Below, one piece after another: positions 21,841 through 34,229 of a DNA stretch of 64,000 bases. The stretch lies in contig OZ231128.1 in the NCBI GenBank assembly GCA_965153355.1, positions 30,070,001 through 30,134,000 on the forward strand, in the 5' to 3' direction. This DNA comes from Flaccisagitta enflata. Taxonomy: Eukaryota > Chaetognatha > Sagittoidea > Aphragmophora. A program made the translations under genes and the position numbers. The notes under the pieces are model-generated. The model was not told the DNA's origin. It was given only the letters and a program-made list of their open reading frames with translations, and did no database searches. Position 1 is the stretch's first letter. Each line of letters opens with the position of its first letter.

Positions 21841-21981
21841 ACGGAAAATTCTAAGAATGCCACAAAAACATGAAATTTGCATTTCCAAAAACATGGCCCT
21901 GACCCCTAGTGAATGTAGATCAGGGCCATGTTTTTGTTTTTGCGATTTTTTCCATTTCTATGCAAACTTAGAATTTTCCGT
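21841..21981. mobile_element. Foldback MITE-like element, copy 2
   Basis: Same length (141 bp) and plan as copy 1: ends ACGGAAAATTCTAAG and CTTAGAATTTTCCGT, and inner arms AACATGGCCCTGA and TCAGGGCCATGTTTTT. The shared GAAATTTTGCATTTTC-like and ATGCAAA.TTAGAATTT blocks show they are paralogues. Confidence 0.7.
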
Positions 21982-22029
21982 GAGCACACTTAGGTGAAAA
22001 AAGATGAAAAAAAAAGAAAACATTAGATG

Positions 22030-22935
22030 CGCAGGTGATAGGAGCGGAAGAAGGAGAGGAAGAAGAAAAAGAAGAAGAGGGAAAAGGACAATGAAGAAGA
22101 TAAAGAGGAAGAAAATGAAAAAAAAATCTCAAAAAATGAGAAAGAAGAAGATGAAGAGGAAGAAGAAGAAGATGAGGAGGAAGAAGAAGAAGATGAAGAG
22201 GAAGACGAAGATCTAGTAAGAGCACAGAAGGAGGATACACGGCAATCAAGTTGCGGTTAGATGGGCAGTAATGCGGAAACCACACCGAATTAAAAAATGT
22301 GACCATCAGACAGACAAACTGACTGACATTGCAAGGTGTAAAGTTGCGTGTCCACGACTAAAAAGAAAGGAACAAGGAAGAAAAGAGGTAGAAAAAAAGA
22401 GGAAGAAGAAGACGAGGAAGAAAAACAATAAGAAGGAAAAGAAAAAGAAGAAGAAGAGGAAGAGGAAAAAGCAGAAGAAGAAGAAGAATAAGAGGAAGAA
22501 GAAGAGGAAGGGGAAGAGGAAGAGGAAGAGGAAGAAGAAGAAAAAAAAGAAGACGGATGGGTACGACAGTAAAAAAAAAATGAATAAGATGATAAGAATG
22601 AGACGCACAAAGGAGAGCAAGAAAAAGAGGAAGAAGGTGAAAGACGAAGGAGAAAGAAAAAGAAGAAGAAGAAGAAGAAGAAGATGAAGAATTAGACGAC
22701 AAATAGAGGAGTAATAGATGAAAGAAGCAGTAGAACATAAAAAGAAGAAATGTTCAAGAAGAGGAAGAAGAAGAGGAAGAAGAAGATGAAGAAGAAGAAG
22801 AGGAAGGAGAGGAAGGAGAGGAAGAAGAAGAGGAAGGAGAGGAGGAAGAAGAAGAAGAAGAAGAAGAAGAAGAAGAAGAAGAAGAAGAAGAAGAAGAAGA
22901 AGAAGAAGAAGAAGAAGAAGAAGAAGAAAGCAGCG
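22030..22935. repeat. Purine-rich (GAA)n-type tract, about 900 bp
   Basis: Almost entirely A and G on this strand (GAAGAA, GAGGAA units). It is interrupted at 22,225-22,365 by a reversed type B hairpin-headed element (GGATACACGGCAATCAAGTT to GTCCACGACTAAAA). Pure GAA at 22,846-22,928. Lys- and Glu-rich frames across it are artefacts. Confidence 0.9.
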
Positions 22936-23280
22936 TTAATGGTCAGCGGTACCCGTGCCCTTCCCAAGTAGATTGTGCTTGAAGTTGAGGGAGCAAGCAG
23001 GGCAGCGGTCCCAAAGTTTGATGACCTATGCTTTCACGAATATGGGGTATTTTCTCCTTCGTTAAGCACTTCGGCCACAAGCGCAAGGCTGGATTTGGAC
23101 TTCAAGGCTGAGATTTGGGCCTCAAGGCTGGGATTTGGGCTTCAAGGCTGGGATTAAAGCCTTCATGTGGGATTTTGGCCTTGCGGCTAGGATTTGGGCC
23201 TGGAGGCTGAGATTTTGTCCCAGAGATTAAGATTTTTGCATGGAGGGCCTGGGACTGGGGGCTTAAACAACGAAAATACG
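22934..23280 (+). mobile_element. Minisatellite-core element (F6)
   Basis: GTCAGCGGTACCCGTGCCCT, AGCAGGGCAGCGGTCCCAAA, GATGACCTATGCTTTCACGA, then an array with unit GGCTGGGATTTGGGCTTCAA (23,085-23,250). Confidence 0.65.
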
Positions 23281-23299
23281 GTAGGTCATTCTTCAAGAT

Positions 23300-23478
23300 T
23301 CTTAGTTGAGTGCTACGCCCAACTTTGTCCATTCGTCGGTGAGTTGGTCGGTCACAATTTACTTTTATCATGTTTTCAGATGCGTCCTCGCACCTTTTTA
23401 AGAAGCTTTGTCTGTCCGTTGGACCATCAATAGGTCCGTCCATGGCGTTCCTTTTTTGTTGGCTTGCAATCGAGCAAG

Positions 23479-23514
<36 letters not shown>

Positions 23515-23712
23515 TCTCTTGCTCACGCGTAATAAAAAGCGCTGTCGAAGGAATGAAACGCAAAGGATGTATTGGGTATAGTGAGGGATATTGTTCCTCT
23601 TTTCATAGTACGAATTTCGGCCTTGTTTATTCTTTGACCTCACTGCTCCTGCCCAAATCCTCTGGTGACCACTAATACGGTCCCTACCCTGCCGTGTATC
23701 CGGCCTTGTTTC
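23300..23712 (+). mobile_element. Hairpin-headed type B interrupted by a type D head
   Basis: Head near 23,302 (AGTTGAGTGCTACGCCCAACT), type D head at 23,380 (AGATGCGTCCTCGCACCT), (TC)n 23,480-23,512, and type B tail GCCGTGTATCCGGCCTTGTT at 23,691-23,710. One element appears inserted in another. Confidence 0.55.
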
Positions 23713-24490
23713 TTCTTTTTGATGCATATGTTCGTGTCAAGTACTCATGTACCGATCATGTGCATGTCGAAAGAGTACAAGTCTTTGTAGTTCATATTGG
23801 GTAAGACGTGATGCGCATGAAGGCAAAATTTTCTTTTACACTTTTTTCTTCAAATACATATAATTTCAAGCTTTATATACATGATATAAAATATTTTTTT
23901 GCAAAAGAGGTAATTCTTTATTACAGTTTAGCTGAACATTACAGTACAATATTGATCCTTGATCAATCCTCGATCAATCCTTGATCCTTGTATAGTTTTA
24001 TAATCAAAATTTTTAAGAAAATTGATAAAAAAAATAATTTTTAGCCTATGAATATGAAAAAAATATTAATATTTAAAGATCTTTTTTAGCTATCTGGTAC
24101 TTTTTTTCTCCCATCATATCAATATACTTGCTTAGGTCATATTGAAAAAAAAATGTAATGTTATTTTGATGAATAATATAATTTATATTTTTTGATGTAG
24201 CCCCTTGATAAAAAAGAATTTTGCATTGATTTTGTATTTTCTTATATAATTGATGTCATTTTTTAAGATGGTAGAAAAAAAATTTGTGATTTACCAATTT
24301 TTTTTTCATCACCCTTTGACCAGTCAAATTTCATGTTTGTTTGCACTGTGACCTAATAACAGCAGCAGCAGCAAGAACTTGACTTTTGTATCTTAAAATA
24401 ACGGGGATGATAACAAATTGGGACGAAAACCTAATTTGCATATTGCTGTAAATCAAAATTGCATCAAACAATACTCATTTTCACCTACAG

Positions 24491-24627
24491 CTATGGGGGA
24501 TTTGCGATGCCCGGAAAGAAGACGCGGAGGCGGAGAAAAGCGCCATCGTCAATGATGCTTGGCTGGACGATCATATGGGACTTTTATGCAATCATTACAT
24601 CACTCTCATGCAGTCCGAAGTCGATAG
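24491..24627 (+). CDS. SPEF2: SPEF2 exon f
   Basis: Follows TTTTCACCTACAG. Residues 353-398: LWGICDARKEDAEAEKSAIV, WLDDHMGLLCNHYITLMQSE, VDR. Matches the SPEF2 LWD.CD.R..EAE block. Ends phase 2 (AG) before GTTCGT. Confidence 0.92.
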
Positions 24628-24812
24628 GTTCGTTTTCAAGCGTATTGTATATTTGCAATTTATATATTATGTAAGTGAAACAGTATCATATCCTCGATTT
24701 CTTCGGCGCCGTCGGAGAGCAACGGATTACGGATGGCGGATTACGGATGGCGGTGCCCAAGTATTAGCAGTGATTACTGATTAGATGAGGTACGCGTCTA
24801 TCTTCGTTTCAG

Positions 24813-25428
24813 GTATCAAGACACGGTGCGGCTGTTAAAGGACTACTACCGCGGCATGGAAGGACAGATCCCCGAAGAGATAACGGAAGAATACGCTCGA
24901 GTTCCGCTGGTCGAACCCAGCATCGTCGACCCGGCCGTCGCTCCGTCGGTCGCCAGCGGCGGCGTCGTCAACGCCGACGGCGTCACCGGCCACGATTCCT
25001 CCATGGGAGGCAAATCCGTGGTCAGCGGCGACGGCGGCGGCGGCGGAGACGGAGGAGGAGGAGGAGGAGGAACGGCGGCGGCTGCGCCTTCGGTTACTCC
25101 TTCGGGGAAAAGCGTGGCAACGACGCAGAGGACGAAAACGGCGGGCATCGCCGAGGCGGACAGCAAAGACGAAGAAGACTCGTCCATCGCCGACGGAGCC
25201 AAGAAATACACCAAAATCCCGCTGATGCCGCGAAGGGCGTATTCGCCGTCGGGAGGCGGCGACGGCGCCCCGGGAACCGCCGCCACCAGTCAGAAGAAAG
25301 AAAAGACGGCCAAGAGTCAGAGGACGAGGGGCGCCGCCTCCAACGCCGACGACCGCGCCGATTCGCCAATCACGCCGCATGATCCAGATGAAAGACTGCT
25401 CTACGACGCTTACAAGACGGCGTTTCAG
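24813..25428 (+). CDS. SPEF2: SPEF2 exon g (conserved start, long low-complexity insert)
   Basis: Follows CGTTTCAG. Residues 398-603. It opens with the conserved YQDTVRLLKDYYRGMEGQIP, then 150 residues of Gly/Ala/Ser/Lys-rich sequence not expected in vertebrate SPEF2 (including a (GGC/GGA)n-encoded Gly run). It closes with SPITPHDPDERLLYDAYKTA before FQ and GTTTTC. The insert is GC-rich and in frame. Confidence 0.88.
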
Positions 25429-25497
25429 GTTTTCTTTTTTGGGGGGTTGGGGTATATCTATTCTGAAATTTAGGCATGTGCTTGGGTTATCTTTCTT

Positions 25498-25658
25498 TTA
25501 GTTGCGGACACGCAACTTTATGAGAGGCTTTATCCGTCCGTCACATTGGTCCGTCCGTTGGTCTGTGGACATGAGTTGAAAAGTGCAAAACTGAGCGTTT
25601 TAGATGGATTTTGTGTATGAAAGTGGAACAATATGTACGTAGGTATGTATGTGGAACA

Positions 25659-25689
<31 letters not shown>

Positions 25690-25812
25690 TGTATGTATGT
25701 ATGTATGTATGTATGTATGTATGTATGTATGAGGGGCATGGGGTGTGGATGTGTGATGGATGCCTCTGCCCACCCGTCCGCAATGATATTGCGACCCCGC
25801 GACACTTGTTCC
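25498..25812 (+). mobile_element. Hairpin-headed short element, type C, with internal (ATGT)n
   Basis: Head AGTTGCGGACACGCAACT (25,500-25,517), TCCGTCCGTC, GTGGACATGAGTTGAAAAGT, (ATGT)n 25,661-25,731, then CCGTCCGCAATGATATTGCG and the end ACCCCGCGACACTTGTT. Confidence 0.75.
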
Positions 25813-25873
25813 TTTCTCCATTTGAGTGTTTCTTGTATCATTGATATTCATTCTCGCTTTTTCACTGTCTCCG

Positions 25874-25930
25874 TTGTTGTTGTTGTCGTTGTTGTCGTTG
25901 ATGTTGTTGTTGTTGTTGTTGTTGTTGAAG

Positions 25931-25999
<69 letters not shown>

Positions 26000-26001
26000 T
26001 T

Positions 26002-26048
<47 letters not shown>

Positions 26049-26055
26049 CTCTCTA
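25874..26055. repeat. (GTT)n then (TC)n in SPEF2 intron g
   Basis: GTT units 25,874-25,998 followed directly by TC units 26,003-26,054. Confidence 0.95.
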
Positions 26056-26410
26056 AAGCAAAAAATTATCGTCTGGAAGAGTCAGGGGTGTCAAAGAGCC
26101 GTTTGGAAAAAAAACTAAGAAAAAGATTGATGCGTTCCTCATTCAAAGTCATCTATCATCTTTGCCTCAATGGCAACACCGCACCTCATATTCATTCGCC
26201 TTCAAATTTTCCTCCTTACCCCCTTCTTATCTTTTATCTTTCTTTGATAAAGATGATTGTCTTTATCATCGCCCCCACAGTTTTCATATGTCCGTCAGTC
26301 CGTTAGTCTGTTAAACCTCTCACATATTCAAACGGACACTCCAAATAATTTCAAATGGTGATATCCTATAACTCATGTTTAAACGGTTCTATCATTCCGA
26401 GATTAAGAAC

Positions 26411-26534
26411 TAGGGATGTGGAAGCGGTTTATTTTCATGCCGCTTCCACCGCTTCCGCCTCCATTTTGTAGTACAAATATTAGTAGCTATCCCACCCACC
26501 AAAATGGAAGCGGTCAATCGCCTCCACATTCCTA
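26411..26534. mobile_element. hAT-like MITE, 124 bp
   Basis: Inverted ends TAGGGATGTGGAAGCGG and (reverse complement of right end) TAGGAATGTGGAGGCG. Internal GCCGCTTCCACC and AAATGGAAGCGG also pair. Flanks TTAAGAAC and TGTAGAAC agree at 6 of 8 positions, consistent with a worn 8-bp target duplication. Confidence 0.55.
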
Positions 26535-26824
26535 TGTAGAACTGTTTTAAATGAAACTAGAGGCACCACCATTATCACGCTAATGACAGCCTTAAAGGAT
26601 GTCCGTATAAATATGTAAGAGGTGTTATACATTCAACCGCAAGACATTGTCAACACAATCCACTAATTTTCACCTGGGTCACGCATACACCAACATCGTT
26701 CATTCTGTTATCCGCTAACCATTTCTCGCGCCTACAACGACGCTGTCATCATCTCCCTGTCACCGCGTTGTCACTTCTGCCAATTCTGTCATTTTTTTTT
26801 GTCAACACTCTCTCACTTTTGCAG

Positions 26825-26992
26825 GCGGTGACTCAAATCATGGCTGCTGAGCAGGCGGCGCGAGAAGCCGAGGAAGAGGCCGAGAGAGAACGGGAAAAAG
26901 CCAAAGAAAAGGAAGGAACCGTCACGGGCGCTGCTGCACCAACGGCCGGCGGTCAGAAGACGGCCGCCACGGACGGCAAGAAAACCTCCAAG
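26825..26992 (+). CDS. SPEF2: SPEF2 exon h (Glu/Arg coiled coil)
   Basis: Follows ACTTTTGCAG. Residues 604-659: AVTQIMAAEQAAREAEEEAE, then REREKAKEKE, an Ala/Thr/Gly linker, and KKTSK before GTGAAA. Phase 0 at both ends. Confidence 0.88.
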
Positions 26993-28207
<1,215 letters not shown>

Positions 28208-28288
28208 GCTAAAAAACCAAAATCTCGATCGCCATCACCAAAGAAAGCGGACGGCGGAAAAAAAGGCGCGACAGACTCGCAATCGACG

Positions 28289-29669
<1,381 letters not shown>

Positions 29670-29678
29670 TTGTTGTTT

Positions 29679-29727
<49 letters not shown>

Positions 29728-29787
29728 AGTTGTTGTTGTTGATGCTGATGTTTATGTTGTTGTAAATTGATGATATTCAACTCGTAG

Positions 29788-29928
29788 GTCGAAAGTGAGG
29801 AAGAGAAAGAGAAGAAGCGGATGAAGGAAAAGATGAAGATGGAGTTTTTCGCCAGCGTCACCGCGGAGGAGGAGGCGGCAAAAACTCGCCTCGATCTCAT
29901 CCGCATCCACGCTTCCGGAGTTCTTCAA
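29788..29928 (+). CDS. SPEF2: SPEF2 exon j
   Basis: Follows CAACTCGTAG. Residues 703-749: acidic/basic coiled coil VESEEEKEKKRMKEKMKMEF, FASVTAEEEAAKTRLDLIRI, HASGVLQ. Ends phase 0 before GTAAAT. Confidence 0.88.
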
Positions 29929-30036
29929 GTAAATTCTTTCTTATTTTTAACGTTTTTTTAACTTTTTTTTTAACGTTTTTTTTCAACGTTTTTTTTCAAC
30001 GTTTTTTTTTAACGTTTTATCTAAGCCTGTCTCTTC

Positions 30037-30070
<34 letters not shown>

Positions 30071-30109
30071 CTCTCTAATTTTTTCTTTCCTTTCATAACC
30101 ATGCCTTAG

Positions 30110-30235
30110 GACTTGCGCAACAAAGCCGAAGTAGCTTACAAGGACATGGAGGATTGGTTGGGTGCTCGATTTCTGAAAGAGATGGAATCGATCGACGCGA
30201 TGTCACAACTCATGCGAAATGCAGTCGAAGCCAAG
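30110..30235 (+). CDS. SPEF2: SPEF2 exon k (its 3' end is amplified in the next intron)
   Basis: Follows CATGCCTTAG. Residues 750-791: DLRNKAEVAYKDMEDWLGAR and FLKEMESIDAMSQLMRNAVE, AK. The MEDWLGARF block is a SPEF2 hallmark. Phase 0 at both ends, with donor GTATTT. In-frame reading into the intron reaches TAA after six codons. Confidence 0.92.
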
Positions 30236-30605
30236 GTATTTATATGTCACAACTAATGCGAAATGCAGTAGAAGCCATGGTCTTCATATGAAATGTCACA
30301 ACTCATGCAAAATGCAGTTGAAGCCAAGGTATTCATAAGTCACAACTAATGCGAAATGCAGGCGAAGCCATGGTCTTCATATGAAATGTCACAACTCATG
30401 CGTAATGCAGTCAAAGCCAAGGTATTCATAAGTCACAACTAATGCGAAATGCAGTCGAAGCCATGGTCTTCATATGAAATGTCACAACTCATGCAAAATG
30501 CAGTCGAAGCCAAGGTATTCATATGTCACAACTCATGCGAAATGCAGTCGAAGCCATGGTATTCATATGTCACAACTCATGCGAAATGCAGTTGAAGCCA
30601 AGGTA
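30202..30605. repeat. Minisatellite of exon k end plus splice donor, 9 copies
   Basis: Units begin GTCACAACT at 30,202 (authentic exon), 30,246, 30,295, 30,339, 30,388, 30,432, 30,481, 30,525 and 30,569, so spacing alternates 44 and 49 nt (a 93-nt dimer). Every unit ends with a GT donor-like site: AAG/GTATTC in the units at 30,295, 30,388 and 30,481, ATG/GTCTTC in those at 30,246, 30,339 and 30,432, and AAG/GTATAC in the last. Confidence 0.95.
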
Positions 30606-30735
30606 TACACATTGGCAGATAAACATGACACAGGTTGTGGGCGTGTGGTCTTACTGGTCATGCAACTGATGCCAGCTTGTCAAAGTGTGTGTTGTCGATT
30701 TACTAATCTAATAAAGAATTTGCTTCCCCCCAAAG

Positions 30736-30897
30736 GAACCGCTGGCCGACGAAATTGAGATCTTTCAAGAGGATTTCCTCATCCGGGCGGCCAAACGCGT
30801 CGTCAGGTCGCCGACGCCGCCCCCAAGACCTGTCGCCGAGGAGGACGTCCTCGATCTGGACGGAGGAGTCCAGTTCACCGTCAAACAACTAAGTCAA
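30736..30897 (+). CDS. SPEF2: SPEF2 exon l
   Basis: Follows TTGCTTCCCCCCAAAG. Residues 792-845: EPLADEIEIFQEDFLIRAAK, RVVRSPTPPPRPVAEED, then VQFTVKQLSQ. The EDF.I...V...P.PPP order fits SPEF2. Ends CAA before GTTCGT, phase 0. Confidence 0.9.
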
Positions 30898-30908
30898 GTT
30901 CGTGACAG

Positions 30909-31036
<128 letters not shown>

Positions 31037-31208
31037 ATACGAGAGAGAGAAAGAGACAAAACGCGTGATTGAATGAATTAACGAGAGGATGATGGATTGA
31101 AAGAATCAAAGGAATGGTTGAATGATAGTATGAATGAATATTCGATAAAAACTTATTAATGAATGAAGTAAGAATAGGGAATAAAAGCGTCACTGTTCAT
31201 CTTCCCAG

Positions 31209-32234
<1,026 letters not shown>

Positions 32235-32283
32235 GTAAGCATGCGTTGATAAAAAGCCTTTCGGGTTTTTGCTTGTTTTTTTT

Positions 32284-33505
32284 TTTAGTCGCATGCACGC
32301 GACTCTACAACCCACTCTGTCCGTCGGTCGGTCGGTCCGTCGCACTAAGGGCCACGGATTGCGCTAGATGGCCCCTTGGGTATTTGAGTTAAAATTTTCA
32401 TCTCTGCTATATGGCTCAAACTAAGTAGAATGGTCATGGTAGCAATTAAGCATACATTACCGGTCCATATGACAGGTTTTATGGCAATCTAGAATGAAAA
32501 AAGGCGACCTGAATTGACATTACTACGAAAAATGCTACATTTCAAGAAAAATCAATGAATTTTATGGATTATCTGCTAAGATAATAAAAAGCTCATGATA
32601 TCTTTAATTATGGATTGGATTCCTTCATTAATGTTTAAATGTCTGGAAAAATTTTAAAAATCATTATCTTTTACATTTTTAGCACTATTGAATTAGTCTA
32701 CTATTACTACATATTTGACCTAATTTGCATGCTTTTATTACCCTATAAATATAAAAAATCGCACAAGGACGCACAATGAGCCACCTATGCCAAAATGCAG
32801 TTCAAGGGGTCCTGAATCCAGAATGCTTTGGCTCAAGCGGGCCTTCGACGTCCAAATTGCGATTTTCTTGGCCTAAAATGGACAAGTAATAATGTGGATA
32901 AAAGTAAAAATCTATATTTCACTGGAAGAAAAATGAGCAAAATGAGCTAAATGAGCAAAAAAATGATTTTTTTCAGCACCTTCTTAAAGAATCTTATTGA
33001 ACAAAGACAAAAATTTAATTGATTTGGTCAAAACATTAGACAATTTATATACTGAATGTGAGAGAGTTTAGTAGTATTATCACTTTATTTTCTCAAATTT
33101 CTCTTCTTTTGTACTCTAAGCTCATAAAGCTTTTAATCCAATACAAATGAGTCAATATTGGATATAAATAGTTTGATAATATCTGAAAATATGCAGAAAA
33201 ATGTTTTTCACTCTGTATATTTCACAAGGAACAATGTAATAGAAAAAATGTAATGTTAATCCCCAATGAGCCACCTAGCGCACAATGCAGCCCACAGTGC
33301 GTCGGTCCGTCGGAAACACTTTGCTTTTTTTCGTTGTTTTACACCATTTTAAGTCATTTTAAGTCATTTAAAGTTATTTAAAGTTAATTCAAGTCAATTT
33401 ACATTTAGTCTCTTAGTTTTTTAGTCTTTTGGTCTTTTAGTCTTTAAGTCTTTTGGTCTAATGGTCTTAACAACCGCACGCGACTGTAAGGTGTTGGCCT
33501 TGTTT
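32284..33505 (+). mobile_element. Hairpin-headed short element, type A, split by an insertion
   Basis: Head AGTCGCATGCACGCGACT, CTACAACCCACTCTGTCCG and TCGGTCGGTCGGTCC to 32,341. It resumes at 33,301 with GTCGGTCCGTCGGAAACAC, a TTTAAGTCAT-type array, and tail GCACGCGACTGTAAGGTGTT then GGCCTTGTTT. Confidence 0.7.
32342..33300. mobile_element. CACTA-like nonautonomous element nested in the type A copy
   Basis: Inverted ends GCACTAAGGGCCACGGATTG and (right end reversed) GCACTGTGGGCTGCATTGTG, continuing CGCTAGATGGC versus CGCTAGGTGGC. Both flanks are GTC (32,339-32,341 and 33,301-33,303). AT-rich interior. Subterminal motif ATGAGCCACCTA occurs at 32,775 and 33,266. Confidence 0.6.
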
Positions 33506-33665
33506 TTGTTTGTTTGAATTTGTCTGTCTGTGTTTGTTTGTTTGTTTGTTTGTTTGTTGGTTTTTGTCAGTCTTTGCATGTTTGAATTTGTTTCTGTGTG
33601 TGTTTGTTTCTCTGCTTGTTTGTTTGTTTTTGTCTGTCTGTTTGTGTGTTTGTTTGTTTGTTTTG

Positions 33666-33668
<3 letters not shown>

Positions 33669-33739
<71 letters not shown>

Positions 33740-33740
33740 T
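33669..33740. repeat. (TG)n microsatellite, target of the LTR element
   Basis: TG units preceded by TTTG-rich repeats (33,505-33,665). The LTR retrotransposon is inserted at its right edge. Confidence 0.9.
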
Positions 33741-33745
33741 GCGTG

Positions 33746-34229
33746 TGTGAATTTACGGCATAGTTTCTTGCCGTCGGTTCACGCTTTTAGCGATTCGCAT
33801 GTCTATTTAGCTGAGCGTGAACATGTCCTTATTTTGTCTAATTTGCATATTGAGGTGTGGATGAAATGATAAAGCCCGTTGTAATTCTACATAGCCGCCG
33901 ATATGTCTATTTTTGTGAAGTAAAATCTATTAACGGACAGTTTGCCACCACACCTCTCAAAAAAGACACTAAATGGAACAAAAAGAGAGAAAAAATTAGT
34001 GTACAGATCGAGATAAAACGATAAAACAATAAAACGATAAACGATAAAAACGACGCGATGACGATAAAAATGCCAAGCAAAAAAGGTAAAAAACACGCAA
34101 TTTTTCAGGATGAAGGAGCGACAGAGAATAAAATCCAAAGCAACTCCGTACAGCTACGGAAGCGACACAAAAGGGCAATGTGACAAAAAAATGGCATCGC
34201 TAAGGTCAACAAAAGACACATTTTCCACA
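33746..34229 (-). repeat. LTR, 3' copy relative to the element
   Basis: 484 bp, TGTGAATTTACGG to TTTTCCACA on the plus strand. The other copy is at +5182. Confidence 0.93.

Larger units (their letters stand above)
20557..24490. other. SPEF2 intron e (3.9 kb)
   Basis: Holds twin foldback elements (21.4 and 21.8 kb), a 0.9-kb purine-rich tract, a minisatellite-core element (F6) and hairpin-headed elements. 20,557-21,390 and 23,720-24,490 show nothing recognisable. Confidence 0.8.

Noticed and set aside
33887-34138. Small minus-strand ORF repeated at 39,069-39,320
   Set aside because: It lies within the LTR copies, so the duplication reflects the LTR, not a gene.
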